From positions 1 to 7,888 of the forward strand of contig JASHZK010000312.1 of assembly GCA_030042575.1 (NCBI GenBank): a stretch of 7,888 nucleotides of DNA, given 5' to 3'. This stretch comes from Acidimicrobiales bacterium (GTDB lineage Bacteria; Actinomycetota; Acidimicrobiia; Acidimicrobiales; UBA8190). The notes beneath the pieces are model-generated. The model saw only the letters and a program-made list of their open reading frames with translations. It made no database searches and had not been told where the DNA came from. The translations under genes and the position numbers were made by a program. Shown here piece by piece: positions 6,336-7,888 of the stretch; position 1 is the stretch's first letter, and each line of letters starts with the position of its first letter.

Positions 6336-7129
6336 CAGTGGTCCAAGGAGATGATGGTCGTCGGTACCGGCAGCGACGCTTCCCCCGTCCCCTTGGTCAC
6401 GCCCGTTCCCAGGGCCAGGAACTCGATGGTGTGCGAGCCCCACTGATGGGACTTCTCCTCGAGCCGCACCCCGACGATGCCGGTGGCGCCGAGGCGGTTG
6501 GCCTCGTCCTGCATGCGGGTCATGGCCAGCTCTCTCGCCTCGTACAGGGCCTGGGTGAAGTTGGGCAGCTCCACGTTCTGACCGACGGTCCCGAGCGTCT
6601 GGGCCAGACCCCGATGGGCGATGTGGAAGACGCACGTACCCATCACGAGGGCCTGGGGACGGTGACCGGTCTGCATCAAGGTCCAGAAATCCTGACCGGA
6701 GAGGTCGGAGGTGAACGGCTTGCCCAGGCTGTTGCGATAGGAAGTGCCGTCCTCGGCCTTGACGGCGGTGCCCATGGCGATGAATTCCGCGGCGTCTCGT
6801 CCCCACTCGTAGTAATTGACGTCCAGGCGGACACCCACGACCCCGTCGGCGCCGAGCTCGTCGGCCTCCTCCTCCATGCGGGTCATGGCCAGCTCCCGGG
6901 CGTTGTACATCGCTTCGGTCAGCTTGTTCAGCTCCTGGCTCTTCCCCCAGCGCCGGGCCTGGATCCCGATGTGGTAGATGGACGAGCCCATGACGAAGCC
7001 CACAGGGTGGAACCCGGCGTGCTTCACCAGGAGGAATTCGTTCACCGACAGGTCCGAGGTGAACAGCCCGTGCTCGAGCTCCTCGAGCCGGTGACTGGTC
7101 GCGTCGGGTAGGTCGCTGGCCTGAGTCAC
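6335..7129 (-). CDS. Tandem YbjQ-like (DUF74) protein, consensus-like first paralogue
   Basis: 264 residues with GTG start at 7129 and GGAGG six bases upstream; GTGA overlaps the stop of the 139-residue gene. It holds two well-kept YbjQ-like domains. Domain 1 (25-123) has SDLSVNEF, G39-x2-P42-x5-G48, SSIYHIG, the helix LTEAMYNARELAMTRM (70-85), GADGVVGVRL and EFIAMGTAV (115-123). Domain 2 (141-244) has SDLSGQDF, G155-x2-P158-x5-G164, TCVFHIA, FTQALYEARELAMTRM (191-206), GATGIVGVRL and EFLALGTGV (236-244). Single-domain YbjQ proteins are about 100-110 residues and are known from crystal structures as pentameric rings, so a two-domain chain implies a different or pseudo-symmetric assembly. It has a short C-terminal tail and no export signal. 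Biochemical function is unknown, and the metal-binding label is not backed by an obvious ligand cluster apart from His53 and His169 at equivalent positions. Confidence 0.93.
   Translation of the reverse strand: MTQASDLPDATSHRLEELEHGLFTSDLSVNEFLLVKHAGFHPVGFVMGSSIYHIGIQARRWGKSQELNKLTEAMYNARELAMTRMEEEADELGADGVVGVRLDVNYYEWGRDAAEFIAMGTAVKAEDGTSYRNSLGKPFTSDLSGQDFWTLMQTGHRPQALVMGTCVFHIAHRGLAQTLGTVGQNVELPNFTQALYEARELAMTRMQDEANRLGATGIVGVRLEEKSHQWGSHTIEFLALGTGVTKGTGEASLPVPTTIISLDH
6521..6584 (-). repeat. Domain-coding repeat, copy in first paralogue
   Basis: Encodes VELPNFTQALYEARELAM of domain 2 and matches 4711-4774 with about nine mismatches over 63 bases. A weaker relative at about 6884-6937 encodes the equivalent helix of domain 1. 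The pattern suggests a recent domain duplication, gene conversion, or strong purifying selection on this helix. Confidence 0.6.
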
Positions 7130-7545
7130 GTGCTGCCTCCTATCACGATCCGTTCGAGAGCCTGGCGGGCCCGCTCGCTGTGAGCCGCCTCGGCCTGGAG
7201 TGACCCGAGAAGGCGCTTGAGCCACTGGTCGACCATAACCTGGTCGCTGCGGATGCGAATGCCTCCGGAGCGGTGTCCGATGGAGCAACGAAGCGAGCTC
7301 CCGTCGAGCTCGGCCCGATAGTCGTCGTCGCCCATGGTGACCTCCAGGGCTCGGACCTCGTTGTCCCGACGCAGCCGCCCGGCCCGCTCGACGCGCAGCC
7401 GCTCTTTGCCGACGGCGTCGACGAGCTGATCGACGAGCACCTTGAGCAGGATGCGGACGTCGCCCATGTTGGCCTGCAAGGTGGCCACCGCCATGTCGAG
7501 GTCGGGCGGTTCGGCCGGATCGACCGGCTCTCCCGATGGGGTCAT
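7126..7545 (-). CDS. 139-residue protein of unknown function leading the YbjQ-like operon
   Basis: First gene of the four-gene minus-strand unit. ATG 7545 has AAGGA seven bases upstream, and its stop overlaps the GTG of the next gene by four bases. I do not recognise a named family. An acidic, Pro-rich head (1-15) is followed by an amphipathic helix (about 16-45, MAVATLQANMGDVRILLKVL) and a basic patch (ERLRVERAGRLRR, 48-60). Beta-strand-like segments come next (VRALEVTM, YRAELDG, SLRCSIG, GGIRIRS, 64-100), then a C-terminal helix (VMVDQWLKRLLGSLQAEAA, 103-121) that ends ALERIVIGG. There is one Cys (Cys87), no signal peptide and no membrane span. The tight coupling implies it works with the YbjQ-like proteins, perhaps as an assembly partner or regulator. 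That is inference from position only. Confidence 0.85.
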   Translation of the reverse strand: MTPSGEPVDPAEPPDLDMAVATLQANMGDVRILLKVLVDQLVDAVGKERLRVERAGRLRRDNEVRALEVTMGDDDYRAELDGSSLRCSIGHRSGGIRIRSDQVMVDQWLKRLLGSLQAEAAHSERARQALERIVIGGST

Positions 7546-7610
7546 GGGAAGGTCCTTCTCGGATGCTGCCGATGTGGGTCGGCTGCTGGGTCAGGCCCAT
7601 CGTCCCAGGC

Positions 7611-7640
7611 GCGGGCCCCGGCCGTCAGGTCCGGGCCCGC
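7611..7640. repeat. GC-rich inverted repeat between hydratase and operon
   Basis: GCGGGCCC at 7611-7618 is the exact reverse complement of GGGCCCGC at 7633-7640, with a 14-base loop. It lies about 57 bases past the hydratase stop and 65 bases before the operon ATG. There is no T-run, but GC-rich actinobacterial terminators often lack one. It could end the hydratase transcript, or act as an operator for the operon. A second possible stem (CCCC/GGGG, 7679-7690) lies closer to the hydratase stop. Confidence 0.4.
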
Positions 7641-7697
7641 ACCGTGTCAGCCTGGGTCCGAGGCGCCGGGCCAGGGTGCCCCCGAGGGGACGAGCCC

Positions 7698-7888
7698 TCA
7701 GGCGCCCACGAACCGGGGCGGGCGGCCCCGGAGCATGGCCGACACCCCCTCGGTGGCATCGGCCGTCCCGGCCAGGGCGGACTGCTGGGCCAGTTCGTGC
7801 TCCATGGCCCGCGCCGCCGCCTCGGCCACACCGGCACGCAAGGTGGCGCGGGTGGACGACACGGCCAGGGGGGCGCCGGCGGCGATCT
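7698..7888 (-). CDS. Enoyl-CoA hydratase/isomerase family, C-terminal fragment
   Basis: Only the last 62 residues are in the window; the rest lies beyond the right edge. The visible part reads AGAPLAVSSTRATLRAG, then an Ala-rich helix (VAEAAARAMEHELAQQSAL) and ends in GTADATEGVSAMLRGRPPRFVGA. The ending pattern, S/D-x(1-2)-D-x-x-E-G-x(3)-hydrophobic-x-x-(R/K)-R-x-P-x-F-x-G, is typical of crotonase-fold enoyl-CoA hydratases and isomerases (ATEGVSAMLRGRPPRFVG here). The catalytic residues are outside the window, so the reaction and substrate cannot be assigned. It is on the same strand as the YbjQ-like operon, with about 150 bases between, so read-through is possible. Confidence 0.85.
   Translation of the reverse strand, partial: IAAGAPLAVSSTRATLRAGVAEAAARAMEHELAQQSALAGTADATEGVSAMLRGRPPRFVGA

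Noticed and set aside
4366..6446. Long plus-strand open frames opposite the YbjQ-like genes
   Set aside because: They are antisense shadows produced by G/C third-position bias of the minus-strand genes, with low-complexity Gly/Arg/Pro/His-rich products.
6336..7600. Upstream in-frame extension of the first YbjQ-like protein to an ATG near 7600
   Set aside because: The added 157 residues are Arg/Gly-rich shadow of the 139-residue gene. GTG 7129 has GGAGG at proper spacing and overlaps the preceding stop by GTGA.

Overview
This window looks like chromosomal DNA from a high-GC actinobacterium, possibly of the Acidimicrobiia type. The evidence is the strong G/C third-position bias in the right half, GTG and TTG starts preceded by good Shine-Dalgarno sequences, and the protein families present. 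The lineage is an inference from style, not a search result.

Left part (1-1837, all minus strand). In transcription order there is a 67-residue cold-shock protein (1837-1634), a small helix-turn-helix-like protein whose reading frame seems broken by one missing base near its N-terminus (1601-1276), a gene-poor gap, and a membrane fatty-acyl desaturase (864 to the window edge, C-terminus cut off). Cold-shock and desaturase genes both act in cold or membrane-fluidity adaptation, so this may be a small stress locus. The desaturase uses visibly more A/T-ending codons than the genes on the right.

Middle (1838-3028). About 1.2 kb has no convincing gene, only a few short inverted repeats and scattered short open frames. 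It reads as a long intergenic or decayed stretch.

Plus-strand pair (3083-4454). A VOC (glyoxalase-fold) protein lacks the usual metal ligands. An SDR oxidoreductase that starts at TTG follows it. An 8-bp inverted repeat enclosing a second hairpin sits immediately before the VOC ribosome-binding site and may control this unit.

Right part (4480-7888, minus strand). Downstream of the C-terminal end of an enoyl-CoA hydratase/isomerase (7698 to the window edge) lies a compact four-gene unit: a 139-residue conserved-looking protein of unknown function, then three proteins of 264, 316 and 302 residues. Each junction overlaps (GTGA, TGATG, GTGA), so translation is probably coupled. Each of the three larger proteins carries two copies of a YbjQ-like (DUF74, so-called heavy-metal-binding) domain, giving six domain copies in one operon. 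The first protein is close to consensus and the second is very divergent with a glycine-rich insert. The third has one divergent copy and one copy closely similar to the second domain of the first protein. This triple-tandem array is the most unusual feature of the window. It could encode a hetero-oligomeric ring built from diverged paralogous subunits, but its function is unknown.
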